DNA of 64,000 nucleotides from JBBBNV01 sp037137075 (GCF_037137075.1 NZ_JBBBNV010000004.1:1-64000), one strand, 5' to 3'; positions 25,570-34,587 are shown, numbered from the stretch's first letter. Numbers and translations: made by a program. Notes: generated by a model from the sequence alone, not told the origin.

Positions 25570-27111
25570 ATGACGAAACGAATCGTCCGATTTCCGCTAC
25601 GATTACGAGACGGTCAAGAAGCCAGGACGCTGGAGGAAGTCATCGCGTTCTTTGATCCGGTGAAAATAACGGGGTATTTCCTGGACGGAAGGCTGGCTAT
25701 GTGGCTGGAGCAGCGGAGATACAGCGAGCTGCATGAGCAATTGGCCGTACTGCATACGTGTGAGCGTGCGGAGCTGCCGTCCAGGCTTTGTGCGTTATTT
25801 CAAGTCCCGTCCGAGGTGCTGAGCGGGCTTCAGCTTGTGTTCTCACAGGAAGAGCTGGACGAGCGGTTGAAGGGGATTCACGCCGCAGGCAATCCGCAGA
25901 TTCATTTGGCAGGGAGCGAATTCCGGTTGACCGATGCGTTCCCGGACGTCGTCTATATCGGTGTGAATCGTCCCCAAATCACGCTTTTACCGGCCGATCC
26001 GGATGCATTTGCCGCAAAGGGGATTGTGTTCCAGGATATCGAGCTGCCGGTGTATCACCCGGCTCCGCCTGAGGCTGAGGTGCAGAATGAGGGGGAAGCC
26101 GCCGAAGCAGGGCATCAGAAGGACGGTAAACCCACTGCCGGAACGGGCAATAAAGTGAATGCCGGTCGCAGCTTGTCTGAAGCGGAGCAGGAGGGGAGTC
26201 CCCTGGTGACGGATGAACTGCTGCAGGAGCTGGAAAGCAGCGGCTATGATTATACGCCTTATTATGAAGCGGGACAGGTCCGGCTTCTGAAGGAGCTGTA
26301 TGCGGCCGGACTCAATGTGGACATGAACAAGGTCAACAAAATCGAGGCTGCACAAAATGTTGCGGCACGCTCGCAAACATTTTTTATGGAGGAGCTTGGG
26401 GCGTTAATTCAGAAATTTTTGGGTACCGGCTTGGGAAAAGAGACAGCCAACACGGAATTGGATATGTCTTACGATTCCAGCTTTCGGTTTCATTCGGAGC
26501 GGGAGGCGCAGGAAGCCGCGAATAACCGTCTAAGGCGGGCGTACACGGATGCCGAAGGTTTTTTTCAGTCCAATAAAAGCGGGCGCATTACCCAGCTGCT
26601 CAGCAAAAAGTACGCGGAGCAAATGGTCAGGAAGCTGAAAACGTTTCAGAAGGAAACGGAAAAGCTGTTTGCCACCCACGGCCGGAAGGTACCTCAAGTC
26701 GAGCTGAAGGCTGCTCCAATTCCTTCAGTCATTGGCAAGTCATCTGCTTATCTGGTCACACTGCATGCCGGAAGCGAGCAGCGGAGCGACACCAGCATCG
26801 AAGGGGACTTAAGGGATTGCATGGAAGAGTTCCTTGATCATCGTTTTGATTATACGAAGCACTTGGTCCCGTATCATCATTTGATCAACCGGATGACCCA
26901 CTTTGACATCACGAAGACCAAAAAGGGATTGTTCGGCGAAACCGAATATAAGGTGTACAACTATTTGCTCCCCATGGCGGAATTGGAGTCCAGCTTGAGG
27001 GAGTGTGCCAATCAATTTTTTGATGCCGTATATCAGGACGGCGTAATCCAGCGCTATTTCCAGTCGATGCAGGCCGGCTTTATCGAAGCATGGAGAAGCA
27101 AGATGCTGTAG
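25570..27111 (+). CDS. Uncharacterised 513-residue protein of the WYL/AAA operon
   Basis: I do not recognise this as a characterised family. The N-terminus (residues 21-60) holds a motif of the form TGYFLDGRLAMWLEQRRY, a short helical module seen at the start of many unassigned bacterial proteins. Residues about 160-215 form a hydrophilic, Glu/Gly-rich, probably disordered linker. The rest (about 215-513) is helical and charged, with no signal peptide or membrane segment. Near the end are KTKKGLFGETEYKVYNY and a long helix with two Cys. It begins six bases after the WYL gene and precedes the AAA+ ATPase by 82 bases. It may be an adaptor or substrate of the ATPase. Confidence 0.6.
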   Translation: MTKRIVRFPLRLRDGQEARTLEEVIAFFDPVKITGYFLDGRLAMWLEQRRYSELHEQLAVLHTCERAELPSRLCALFQVPSEVLSGLQLVFSQEELDERLKGIHAAGNPQIHLAGSEFRLTDAFPDVVYIGVNRPQITLLPADPDAFAAKGIVFQDIELPVYHPAPPEAEVQNEGEAAEAGHQKDGKPTAGTGNKVNAGRSLSEAEQEGSPLVTDELLQELESSGYDYTPYYEAGQVRLLKELYAAGLNVDMNKVNKIEAAQNVAARSQTFFMEELGALIQKFLGTGLGKETANTELDMSYDSSFRFHSEREAQEAANNRLRRAYTDAEGFFQSNKSGRITQLLSKKYAEQMVRKLKTFQKETEKLFATHGRKVPQVELKAAPIPSVIGKSSAYLVTLHAGSEQRSDTSIEGDLRDCMEEFLDHRFDYTKHLVPYHHLINRMTHFDITKTKKGLFGETEYKVYNYLLPMAELESSLRECANQFFDAVYQDGVIQRYFQSMQAGFIEAWRSKML

Positions 27112-27193
27112 AGGAATACATAGAAGCTCAGGAACCATCTTTTACCTTTATTTAATGTGAATGAAATGATAACTACTATTTGGAGGAAAAATC

Positions 27194-28723
27194 ATGTCGT
27201 CCGAACAGCTATCCCCCAAAATGCTTCACTGCATTGATGCGGGTTATCCGCTGCTTTACCTCGAAACCTTCGAGGAGATGAAGGCCGATCATTTAATTGG
27301 AACGGTCGCCAAATCAGCCGCACGGGATGTGGTGGAATGGGATGCGGCCAATGAAATCAGGGATTGGCGTCTTTGCGGGTCCGGCCAGCTGGTCAAATCC
27401 CCCCGTGATTTGCACATCAGCGGCCTGGAACAGGCTTTGCAGCTGTTCCTTGATCCCGAGGAGCTGGAGCACAAAATCCTAGTGATTAAGGACGGCCATC
27501 ATTATTTCGATAATCCGCGTGTAATCAGCATCCTCAAAAATATCGCGTACCATATTTTGTCGGGCCGCATTCAGGCGACGGTTATTTGGGTATCGCCGGT
27601 GCTTGTGCTTCCGCCCGATTTGGAGCAGCACATTACGATTTTTAATACGGACCCGCTTTCACTTGGTGAGATACGCGACATGATTCTAGCCTTCGCAGAA
27701 GAAAATTACATTGCTCTGAGCTCTGCGCTGCTGGAGGAAATGGCGGCGGCATTCAAGGGCTTGACTGAATACGAAATGAAAAATATCGTTTCCCTGGCCT
27801 ATGCGAGCAGCGGGAAATTAAGCCACGAGAGTCTGGAATTGATACTGGACCAAAAGCGGCAGGTCGTCAAAAAATCGGGTATTCTGGAGATGATTCAATC
27901 CGAGGAGGATTTCGATCACATCGGCGGGCTTGAAAGCCTGAAGTCCTGGCTGAAAAAAAAGGCGGCCGTCATTCGCGATTTGGAGCGGGCCGCGCAATTC
28001 GGTGTTGATATGCCCAAGGGCGTCTTAATTGCCGGAGTTCCCGGCTGCGGGAAGTCGCTGAATGCCAAAGCGGCGGCCAAGCTGCTCGGCGTACCATTGC
28101 TGCGCCTGGATATGGGGCGGCTTCTCGGGAAGTACGTAGGCGAATCCGAGGCCAGAATGCGTAAGGCGATAGCACTTGCCGAAGCTATTTCCCCGTGCGT
28201 CCTCTGGATTGATGAGCTGGAAAAAGCCTTTGCCGGCATCAAGGAGGGCGGCGGCGGGGCCGAGGTGACGACGAGGCTGTTCGGACACTTTTTGACCTGG
28301 ATGCAGGAGAAGAAGAGCGCAGCCTTTGTTGTCGCCACCGCCAACGACATCTTGAACCTGCCGCCGGAGCTGATGCGAAAGGGCAGGTTTGACGAAATTT
28401 TTTATGTCGGCCTCCCGAACGAGGAGGAGCGGAAAAAAATATTTGAGATTCATATCGGCAAGCGGCGCAAAACGGACCTTCCGGACATTCGGATTGACGA
28501 GCTGGTGAAGCGCACGAAGGGATACAGCGGGGCGGATATCGAAGGCGTGGTGAAGGAGAGCATTGAAGCCGTGTTTACGGCTGGCAAGTCGTCACTGCGG
28601 ACGCAGGACATTATCGAAGCCATTCACAATACGCATTCGTTGTCTGAAATTATGAGAGAGCCGCTTGAAAAAATGACGAAGGAATATGAAACCCGGAAAT
28701 TCAAAAATGCTTCAAGTAGCTGA
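27194..28723 (+). CDS. Ycf46-like AAA+ ATPase
   Basis: A 509-residue cytoplasmic ATPase. Residues 1-235 match the N-terminal domain of Ycf46-type proteins (HCIDAGYPLLYLETFEE, LVIKDGHHYFDNPRV). The AAA+ module covers about 240-480: Walker A GVPGCGKS at 281-288, Walker B VLWIDE at 336-341, sensor-1 ATAN ending at Asn384, arginine-finger region RKGRFDEIF at 395-403, and sensor-2 GYSGADIE at 443-450. All ATPase residues are intact. Ycf46 is best known from algal plastids and cyanobacteria, where its role is unclear. The start is ATG 27194 after TGGAGG. The 24-base gap to the next gene argues for joint function. Confidence 0.88.
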   Translation: MSSEQLSPKMLHCIDAGYPLLYLETFEEMKADHLIGTVAKSAARDVVEWDAANEIRDWRLCGSGQLVKSPRDLHISGLEQALQLFLDPEELEHKILVIKDGHHYFDNPRVISILKNIAYHILSGRIQATVIWVSPVLVLPPDLEQHITIFNTDPLSLGEIRDMILAFAEENYIALSSALLEEMAAAFKGLTEYEMKNIVSLAYASSGKLSHESLELILDQKRQVVKKSGILEMIQSEEDFDHIGGLESLKSWLKKKAAVIRDLERAAQFGVDMPKGVLIAGVPGCGKSLNAKAAAKLLGVPLLRLDMGRLLGKYVGESEARMRKAIALAEAISPCVLWIDELEKAFAGIKEGGGGAEVTTRLFGHFLTWMQEKKSAAFVVATANDILNLPPELMRKGRFDEIFYVGLPNEEERKKIFEIHIGKRRKTDLPDIRIDELVKRTKGYSGADIEGVVKESIEAVFTAGKSSLRTQDIIEAIHNTHSLSEIMREPLEKMTKEYETRKFKNASSS

Positions 28724-28747
28724 TATGTGGAGGAGGGGGAAGCCTGA

Positions 28748-30271
28748 ATGGATATGAAGGACCAGGACACGGATGAATTGCGCGAACGGATGCTGGACAT
28801 GGAAGGGTTTAGCGAAGAGCAGGCGGCGGAGCTGGGAGGGATCACAAGACGATTTCTCGCCTCCTACGCCGGGAAGCCGGAGGACATGAACGATCGGGAC
28901 TGGCTGGAGCGGCAGCTGAAGGAGGAGCTTCCGTCCCTGGGCGGCGATGAGGCAGCGCAATTGGCCGGCCAGTGTATGGAGGAAATCGAGAGCTTCTCCC
29001 AGCGCTTGAGCTCGTTGGACGAAACGATTGAGAACGGGGGCACGAAGGAGCAATGGTTTGCCAAAAAAGTGCAGGAGGCTTCGGTCGGAGTCAGCATCAA
29101 TGAATTCGGTGCCTATTTGTCTACCGTGGATCGCTTCATTTATGAATCCAATTTGCAGATGAAGCGTGTCATTACGAATCGGGACGGCGGTATCAGCCAG
29201 AGCCTGAATCTGGACGGCTTTATGGCCGAGCAGCACCATGTGAATTCGTTCAATATGAACGCGAAGCTGCAGCGCAGTCCGTTCATGGCGGAGGTTATGG
29301 CTCCCGCGCCCGGCCAAACCTACGGGAAAAATTCGTTTGATGTCGTCATTCGCGATAGCGGCGGCAACATTGTGCATCAATATCAAATGAAATACGGCGC
29401 TACCGCACAGGACACGATCAGATTGATTCGGTCCGGCAATTACAATAATCAGCGTCTTGTAGTTCCGGCCGAGCAGCTTGCGGAGGTCAAAAAAGCATTC
29501 CCCGGCAAAAGCATCGACAGCTCCATCGGTCAGACCGATAAGGTGCAGACGGCCAGTCAGCCGCTGACCAAGCCGCAGGCTAAAGAAATGCAGCGCACCG
29601 CTCAAGCCCGGGGAGAAGCGGCTCGGGAAAATTGGAACCATTTCCAAACCAAAGAGCTGGCGAAACATATTGGGAAGCAGGCGGGCATAGCGGGCATTCA
29701 AGCCGCAGCGCTGACGGCGGGTCTGGATATCACCTGCAAAATGATGCGCGGCGAGTCCATTGCTCCCGGGGCGACGATTGAACTGGCTCTACAAACAGGG
29801 GCGGATGCCGGAATCAAGGCTGCTGCGGCAGGCGCCGTGTTTGCGGGGGTGGAGAAGGGTGTGATTCCCCTCATTCCGAAAGGAACACCGATCGGAGTCA
29901 TTGCCAATATCGTTAGTGTCGGCATTGAGAATGTGAAAATAGCCGGCCAAGTCACCGCCGGTCAATTAACCGCCAGCCAAGGCCTTGACCGGATGGGACG
30001 CACGACGACCTCCATGGTATATGGTATCGGTTGGGGATCGGCCGGTGCGACGATTGGAGCTGCGGCGTTATCCTGGATTCCTGTGGCCGGACCGATAATC
30101 GGCGGCTTCGTCGGCGGGATGGTCGCTTATACGGCCGGCTCCAAATTCGGGGAGGCGGTGTATGAAACAGCCAAAAAAATTGCCATCACGGCCAAGAAGG
30201 CCGCCTTCAAAGCCTGGGAAAGCCTGAAAGGTACCGGGAACCGCGTATTGAATTGGCTGACCTCCCATTAA
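28748..30271 (+). CDS. Putative effector: PD-(D/E)XK-like region plus glycine-rich membrane-like C-terminus
   Basis: A 507-residue protein of unknown function. Residues about 155-245 contain GFMAEQHHVNSFN (Glu161), NSFDVVIRD (Asp198) and QYQMKYG (Gln213, Lys215). This spacing of Glu, Asp and QxK resembles the PD-(D/E)XK nuclease core found in polymorphic toxins. Residues about 305-470 are rich in Gly and Ala with long hydrophobic stretches and glycine-zipper periodicity (SWIPVAGPIIGGFVGGMVAY), suggesting membrane insertion or pore formation. The tail is basic. There is no signal peptide. ATG 28748 follows GGAGGAGGGGG. As last gene of the WYL/AAA operon it is the likely effector. Nuclease activity is an inference from motif spacing only. 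Confidence 0.6.
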   Translation: MDMKDQDTDELRERMLDMEGFSEEQAAELGGITRRFLASYAGKPEDMNDRDWLERQLKEELPSLGGDEAAQLAGQCMEEIESFSQRLSSLDETIENGGTKEQWFAKKVQEASVGVSINEFGAYLSTVDRFIYESNLQMKRVITNRDGGISQSLNLDGFMAEQHHVNSFNMNAKLQRSPFMAEVMAPAPGQTYGKNSFDVVIRDSGGNIVHQYQMKYGATAQDTIRLIRSGNYNNQRLVVPAEQLAEVKKAFPGKSIDSSIGQTDKVQTASQPLTKPQAKEMQRTAQARGEAARENWNHFQTKELAKHIGKQAGIAGIQAAALTAGLDITCKMMRGESIAPGATIELALQTGADAGIKAAAAGAVFAGVEKGVIPLIPKGTPIGVIANIVSVGIENVKIAGQVTAGQLTASQGLDRMGRTTTSMVYGIGWGSAGATIGAAALSWIPVAGPIIGGFVGGMVAYTAGSKFGEAVYETAKKIAITAKKAAFKAWESLKGTGNRVLNWLTSH

Positions 30272-30418
30272 CATAGAAGCACAGGAGCCCGTGCTTGTCC
30301 CTCTGATTCCTGCTGCCGGATGCTCTAACGATGGTTATTTTCCCATTCATTCGGCGCGGACGGTTTGGACATACTTTCTTCGTAGTCTATATCCACAAGA
30401 GGAAGGAGCTTGCTTACG

Positions 30419-30538
30419 ATGAGTCATGCCAAACGGCGTGAAGAGAGCGCATGGAAAAGCCGCAAGCAAAATCAAAAGCCCCACGGCAAAGTGAAGTCGC
30501 TGCACGAGCTGGCGGAGGAAGGGGAAGCCCAGTCCTAA
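30419..30538 (+). CDS. DUF6254 family small protein
   Basis: A 39-residue, highly charged protein beginning MSHAKRREESAWKSRKQNQK and containing PHGKVKSLHELAEE. It matches the short DUF6254-type proteins of Bacillus and Paenibacillus. Its function is unknown. The ribosome site AAGAGGAAGGAG is ten bases before ATG 30419, and a strong terminator follows. Confidence 0.8.
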   Translation: MSHAKRREESAWKSRKQNQKPHGKVKSLHELAEEGEAQS

Positions 30539-30558
30539 GCCGTCTCTCCCGAACGAAG

Positions 30559-30604
30559 GCCTTGATTCTCCGGCTGTTGAAGCCGGAAGATCAAGGCTTT
30601 TTTG
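30559..30604 (+). terminator. Rho-independent terminator
   Basis: GCCTTGAT with inner CCGGCT pairs with AGCCGG and ATCAAGGC, followed by TTTTTT. It ends the DUF6254 gene. Confidence 0.95.
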
Positions 30605-30654
30605 CCTTGAAGCCCTTATATTAAGCCGATGGTACATACTATTTCGGGCCGGAA

Positions 30655-30809
30655 TGCTTCGGTAGCGGCCTGCAGCTCATTGTGGCCGACACCGTGGCGC
30701 GCTGGCTTAGCCAGCCGGATGAAATTCCGCTGGCCTTGTAGCTGCTATCATCGGTGTGCCCTATTTCGTTTATTGGCTTGTTAACTCGAACGCGCAGCTT
30801 GTCCCTTAA
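30655..30809 (+). pseudogene. FecCD-family iron-siderophore ABC permease, C-terminal relic
   Basis: About 50 codons of the C-terminus of a FecCD-type membrane permease remain. Frame one reads GSGLQLIVADTVARWLSQ and then PDEIPLA (30661 to about 30735). After a frameshift, VAAIIGVPYFVYWL runs to the stop at 30807-30809. An intact permease would have a Gly-Val motif (EIPVGVV) at the break. No start, no upstream part and no partner genes are present, so this is a dead remnant of a siderophore uptake locus. Confidence 0.75.
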
Positions 30810-31068
30810 AAGGCCAGCCGGCATTGCCGGGGAAGCCACTGAAAAAGTCCCTTTGATGTAGTAAGGTACAACCACTCAAGAAAAATGAGGAGGCTGTACC
30901 TATGCCCGACGGGTCTTTTTTGCTGCCGAAGGCCGGTGTAAGGACGAAGCCGCGGGGCTTTCAGCAACTTTTCAGCAAACACTTATCGGGGCTTCAGCTT
31001 GATTTCATCTTCCCTTCATGCAGTCCGGTTACACTTGCAGCATACGTTACGAAATGGAGGAATAAGAC

Positions 31069-33366
31069 ATGCTCCGGAAATGGAAGAGTCCTTGGGACGC
31101 AGCCGCGATGGGACTCATTTTGCTGCTTTCTCTGCTCCTTAATATAAGCAATTTGGGACAGGAGGGGTACAGCAATTCGTATTATGCGGCCGCGGTCCGC
31201 AGCATGCTGCAAAGCTGGCACAATTTCTTCTATGCATCCTTCGATCCGGCGGGGTTTATCACGGTAGATAAGCCGCCTGTAGCGCTTTGGGTGCAGACGC
31301 TCAGCGCGAAGCTGTTCGGCTTTTACGGCTGGAGCATTATTTTACCGCAGGTGATCGCGGCTGTCGCTTCCGTCTGGCTCCTGTATTTGCTCGTTCGCAA
31401 GCCCTTCGGACGGGCAGCCGGCGTGATCGCGGCCTTAATTATGGCTTTAACACCTGTGGCCGTTGCCGTATCGCGGACAAATAACATGGACAGTATGCTG
31501 GTGCTGACGCTGCTTGGAGCGGCCTGGTTTGCGGTCAAAGCGGGCGAAGAGGGGCAAATGCGCTGGCTGATGGCATCCGTCATTCTTATCGGCATGGGCT
31601 TCAATGTGAAAATGCTGCAGGCCTTCATGGTTCTGCCCGCCATTTATGTGTGTTATCTGCTTGGGGCGAAGCTGTCCTTTTGGAAAAAAATCAAGCATTT
31701 AACCGCAGCGGCGGTTGTTACGGCAGTCGTTTCCTTTTCATGGACGGCGGTGGTGGATGCCGTTCCGCCCAGTGAGCGGCCCTTTATCGGCAGCAGTACG
31801 AATAATACGGTGACCGAGCTGATTATCGGCCACAACGGCATGGAGCGCATCCTGGGACGCGGCCAAGGTCTTGGCAGTACATCGAAGGACGATGGAAACG
31901 GGATTGCGGCTGCCGCCGGGTCCGTTGAAGGCCCGGGCGGCAGGCTGGCCGGGGGCGGAAGCTCACAGGATCAAGGAGCTGGGGCTCTACCTCTGGCTCA
32001 AGGCGGCGCAGATAGCATGACGATGCAGCCGCCGTCCGGCGAAGCCCCGGGCCAGATGGGGATGCAGCCGCCGGCTGGCGCTGGACCGGCAGGTATGGAC
32101 GGCGGCCCGGCGGCCCCCGGCGCAGACGGAGGCTTTGCGGGGGACGGCGGTCAAAACGGAGGCGGAGCCCGGGGAGGTGCCGCGGGCGGCCCCGGCGGAA
32201 CCGGAGAGATTGGAACGGCGGGCGCGCTTCGTCTGTTCAACAGCAGCATGGCCGGGCAGGCATCCTGGCTGCTGCCGCTGGCTCTTATCGCCTGCATTGC
32301 GCTGCTGGGCGATATCAAAGGCTGGCGCACGCTTTCGGCCCGGCACCGGGCGGCCCTGTTCTGGCTTGCTTGGCTGGCACCGATGCTCGTATTTTTCAGC
32401 TACGCGGGCTTTTTCCACCGGTACTATTTAATTATGCTGGGGCCGGGTATCGCCGCGCTTGCGGGCGCGGGACTGGTTGCGATGTGGAACGATTACCGCA
32501 GCCGGGAGAGCGGCTGGCGTCAATGGCTGCTGCCGCTGGCCTTGGCTGTGACTGCAGCGGTGCAGCTTGTACTGGTGTGGAGATACACCGGGCTGCGGCC
32601 GACGCTGTTTGTCGCCATCGCCCTTTTCAGCACAGCGGCGCTTCTGCTGCTGGCGGCGGTACGGCGGTTTAATCCGCGCTTCGGCAGAGCCGCCATTGCG
32701 GCAGGCTTGATTGGGCTGCTGCTTGCCCCAGGCTACTGGTCGCTTACTCCGGCGATGAACGCCGGCAAAAGCGCAGTGCTTCCTTACGCCGGCCCGGAGC
32801 TGAGCAGCGGGATGGGCATGGGCGGGGGCGGCGTGAGCGGCACCTCGAGCCAGGCAAGCCCGGACGGGCTGACGCCATATTTGCTGTCCCATTATACGGA
32901 AGGCTCCTACCTGGTCGGCGTACAGCGCTCGACTTCAGCTTCATCCTATATTATTACGACCGGCTTGCCGGTTATGGCATGGGGCGGCTTTCAAGGCGAC
33001 GATCCGGCTATCACGGCGGAGGAGCTGGAAGCACTGGCCAAGGCGGGCAAAATCAAATACTTCCTGCTCGAAGGCAGGGGAATGGGCGGCGGACAAAATG
33101 AAATCGCCCAGTGGATTCAAGCCCACGCCCGAGAAGTCCCGGCCGAGGAATATCAAGGCACAACCGCTCCAGGCACGGCAGGCGCAAGCGCCGCAGGAGC
33201 AAACAGCCAAGCGGCTTCAACGGCCGAGCCAGCCGCCGATCGTCCGGGCGAAGGAGCCCCGGAAGGGCAGAATGCCCGCCGAAGCGGAGCCGGAGACAGA
33301 GGTAACGCAGAGCGGGGCGGACAGACGATGAGCCGCTCGGGAACCTTGTATGAATACACAGGCTGA
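31069..33366 (+). CDS. GT39/ArnT-like membrane glycosyltransferase (YkcB family)
   Basis: A 765-residue multi-pass GT-C glycosyltransferase that would use a lipid-linked sugar on the outer face of the membrane. The N-terminal part shows the YkcB pattern (GYSNSYYAAAVRSML, FITVDKPPVALWVQ), and an extracytoplasmic C-terminal domain follows (about 620-690). Two low-complexity regions are unusual: a Gly/Ala/Pro/Met-rich stretch at about residues 265-385 inside a loop, and a Ser/Ala/Gly/Arg-rich tail from about 700. The ribosome site ATGGAGGAA precedes ATG 31069. It is followed by a GT2 gene, as in Bacillus ykcB-ykcC, which suggests that the GT2 loads the lipid carrier. Confidence 0.85.
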   Translation: MLRKWKSPWDAAAMGLILLLSLLLNISNLGQEGYSNSYYAAAVRSMLQSWHNFFYASFDPAGFITVDKPPVALWVQTLSAKLFGFYGWSIILPQVIAAVASVWLLYLLVRKPFGRAAGVIAALIMALTPVAVAVSRTNNMDSMLVLTLLGAAWFAVKAGEEGQMRWLMASVILIGMGFNVKMLQAFMVLPAIYVCYLLGAKLSFWKKIKHLTAAAVVTAVVSFSWTAVVDAVPPSERPFIGSSTNNTVTELIIGHNGMERILGRGQGLGSTSKDDGNGIAAAAGSVEGPGGRLAGGGSSQDQGAGALPLAQGGADSMTMQPPSGEAPGQMGMQPPAGAGPAGMDGGPAAPGADGGFAGDGGQNGGGARGGAAGGPGGTGEIGTAGALRLFNSSMAGQASWLLPLALIACIALLGDIKGWRTLSARHRAALFWLAWLAPMLVFFSYAGFFHRYYLIMLGPGIAALAGAGLVAMWNDYRSRESGWRQWLLPLALAVTAAVQLVLVWRYTGLRPTLFVAIALFSTAALLLLAAVRRFNPRFGRAAIAAGLIGLLLAPGYWSLTPAMNAGKSAVLPYAGPELSSGMGMGGGGVSGTSSQASPDGLTPYLLSHYTEGSYLVGVQRSTSASSYIITTGLPVMAWGGFQGDDPAITAEELEALAKAGKIKYFLLEGRGMGGGQNEIAQWIQAHAREVPAEEYQGTTAPGTAGASAAGANSQAASTAEPAADRPGEGAPEGQNARRSGAGDRGNAERGGQTMSRSGTLYEYTG

Positions 33367-33420
33367 ACCGGCCTGATTGAACGATAAAAAAGCTCGATTT
33401 GACTAAAGGAGGCTGCATCA

Positions 33421-34446
33421 GTGATGAAGACATCTATCGTATATTCCGTCGTCATACCCGTTTACAATGAAGAGGAGGTACTCCCCGAAACGTACCGCCG
33501 CTTGAAAAAAGTGATGAACCGCCTGGGCGAATATTATGAGCTGCTGTTCGTGAATGATGGCAGCCGGGATCGCTCGGGAGCCATTTTACGGGAGCTGAGC
33601 GCGGCCGATCCGACCGTCAAGGCCATACATTTTTCACGAAACTTCGGGCATCAGGTTGCGATTACAGCCGGGATGGATTATGCGCAGGGACGGGCGATTA
33701 TTGTTATCGACGCTGATTTACAAGACCCGCCGGAGCTGATTATGGATATGGCGGCCAAGTGGAAGACGGGCTATGATGTCGTCTACGCCAAGCGTGTCGA
33801 GCGCAGGGGGGAAAGCGCCTTTAAGCGCTGGACGGCGGCGCTTTTTTACCGGACGCTGCGTGCTTTGACAGATGTGGATATTCCGGCGGATACCGGCGAT
33901 TTCCGGCTGATTGACCGCAAGGTGTGCGATGCGCTGGGCGAGGTGCGGGAGAAAAACCGTTTTATGCGCGGTCTCATCAGCTGGGTCGGCTTCCGGCAAA
34001 CCGCTATTGAATATGTGCGTGATGAGCGCTGGGCGGGGGAAACCAAATATCCTTTGCGCAAAATGCTGAAGCTGTCGGCGGATGCAATTACGTCCTTTTC
34101 GTATAAGCCGCTGAAGCTGGCCTCCTATCTGGGCTTCACGTTATCTGCCTGCAGCTTCATTTATTTGCTGTACGCCATTGCCGAAAAGCTGTTTATGTCA
34201 ACGACGGTTCCCGGCTGGGCGTCGCTGGTTTGCCTCTCTCTGTTTTTCAACGGCGTCGTCCTCATAATTCTGGGGATGATGGGCGAATACATGGGACGCA
34301 TATATGATGAAGCGAAGGGGCGTCCGCTGTATTTGGTCGGCGGCAAAGACGGCTTCGAGCGAGTATCCTTTCCCGACGATCAGGACTTATACCGCTCCAG
34401 GCATGTGGAGCATGAGCATGATGCGCACATCCGGCATTATAACTGA
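33421..34446 (+). CDS. GT2 family polyprenyl-phosphate glycosyltransferase (YkcC/DPM1-like)
   Basis: A 341-residue membrane-anchored GT-A enzyme expected to transfer a sugar from a nucleotide donor to undecaprenyl phosphate. The catalytic domain (residues 1-230) shows VVIPVYNEEEVLP, the DGSRD donor-binding segment, the metal-binding DADLQDPPE and RWAGETKYPLRKM. Two C-terminal membrane helices (about 235-260 and 270-295) match the GtrB/DPM1 type. GTG 33421 is eight bases after AAGGAGG; ATG 33424 is a near equivalent. It directly follows the YkcB-like gene and probably supplies its lipid-linked donor. Confidence 0.88.
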   Translation: MMKTSIVYSVVIPVYNEEEVLPETYRRLKKVMNRLGEYYELLFVNDGSRDRSGAILRELSAADPTVKAIHFSRNFGHQVAITAGMDYAQGRAIIVIDADLQDPPELIMDMAAKWKTGYDVVYAKRVERRGESAFKRWTAALFYRTLRALTDVDIPADTGDFRLIDRKVCDALGEVREKNRFMRGLISWVGFRQTAIEYVRDERWAGETKYPLRKMLKLSADAITSFSYKPLKLASYLGFTLSACSFIYLLYAIAEKLFMSTTVPGWASLVCLSLFFNGVVLIILGMMGEYMGRIYDEAKGRPLYLVGGKDGFERVSFPDDQDLYRSRHVEHEHDAHIRHYN

Positions 34447-34587
34447 ACGATGCATGCGCACAAGTCGATTTTGTTTTATTTGCTGAATCAACCGTTCGCG
34501 GTCTCCATCGCTGTTACTTGCGCGGGCGGCAAGCTGCGGGTATTTCGTCATATCACGATCCAATCCAAAAGAAAGCGGTGATTCCTC

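Noticed and set aside
28712..29701. 329-codon minus-strand frame opposite the effector gene
   Set aside because: It is the shadow of the 507-residue gene. The plus frame has a strong ribosome site and fits the operon.
24601..30271. Known BREX, DISARM or CBASS-type defence locus
   Set aside because: No methyltransferase, PglZ, helicase, CD-NTase or other hallmark protein of those systems is present. Only the WYL regulator is shared in type.
30832..31068. Insertion sequence end or small gene before the YkcB-like gene
   Set aside because: GAAGCCACTGAAAAAGTCC recalled an IS end and an 81-codon frame begins at 30902. No partner inverted repeat, no transposase residues and no direct repeats were found.
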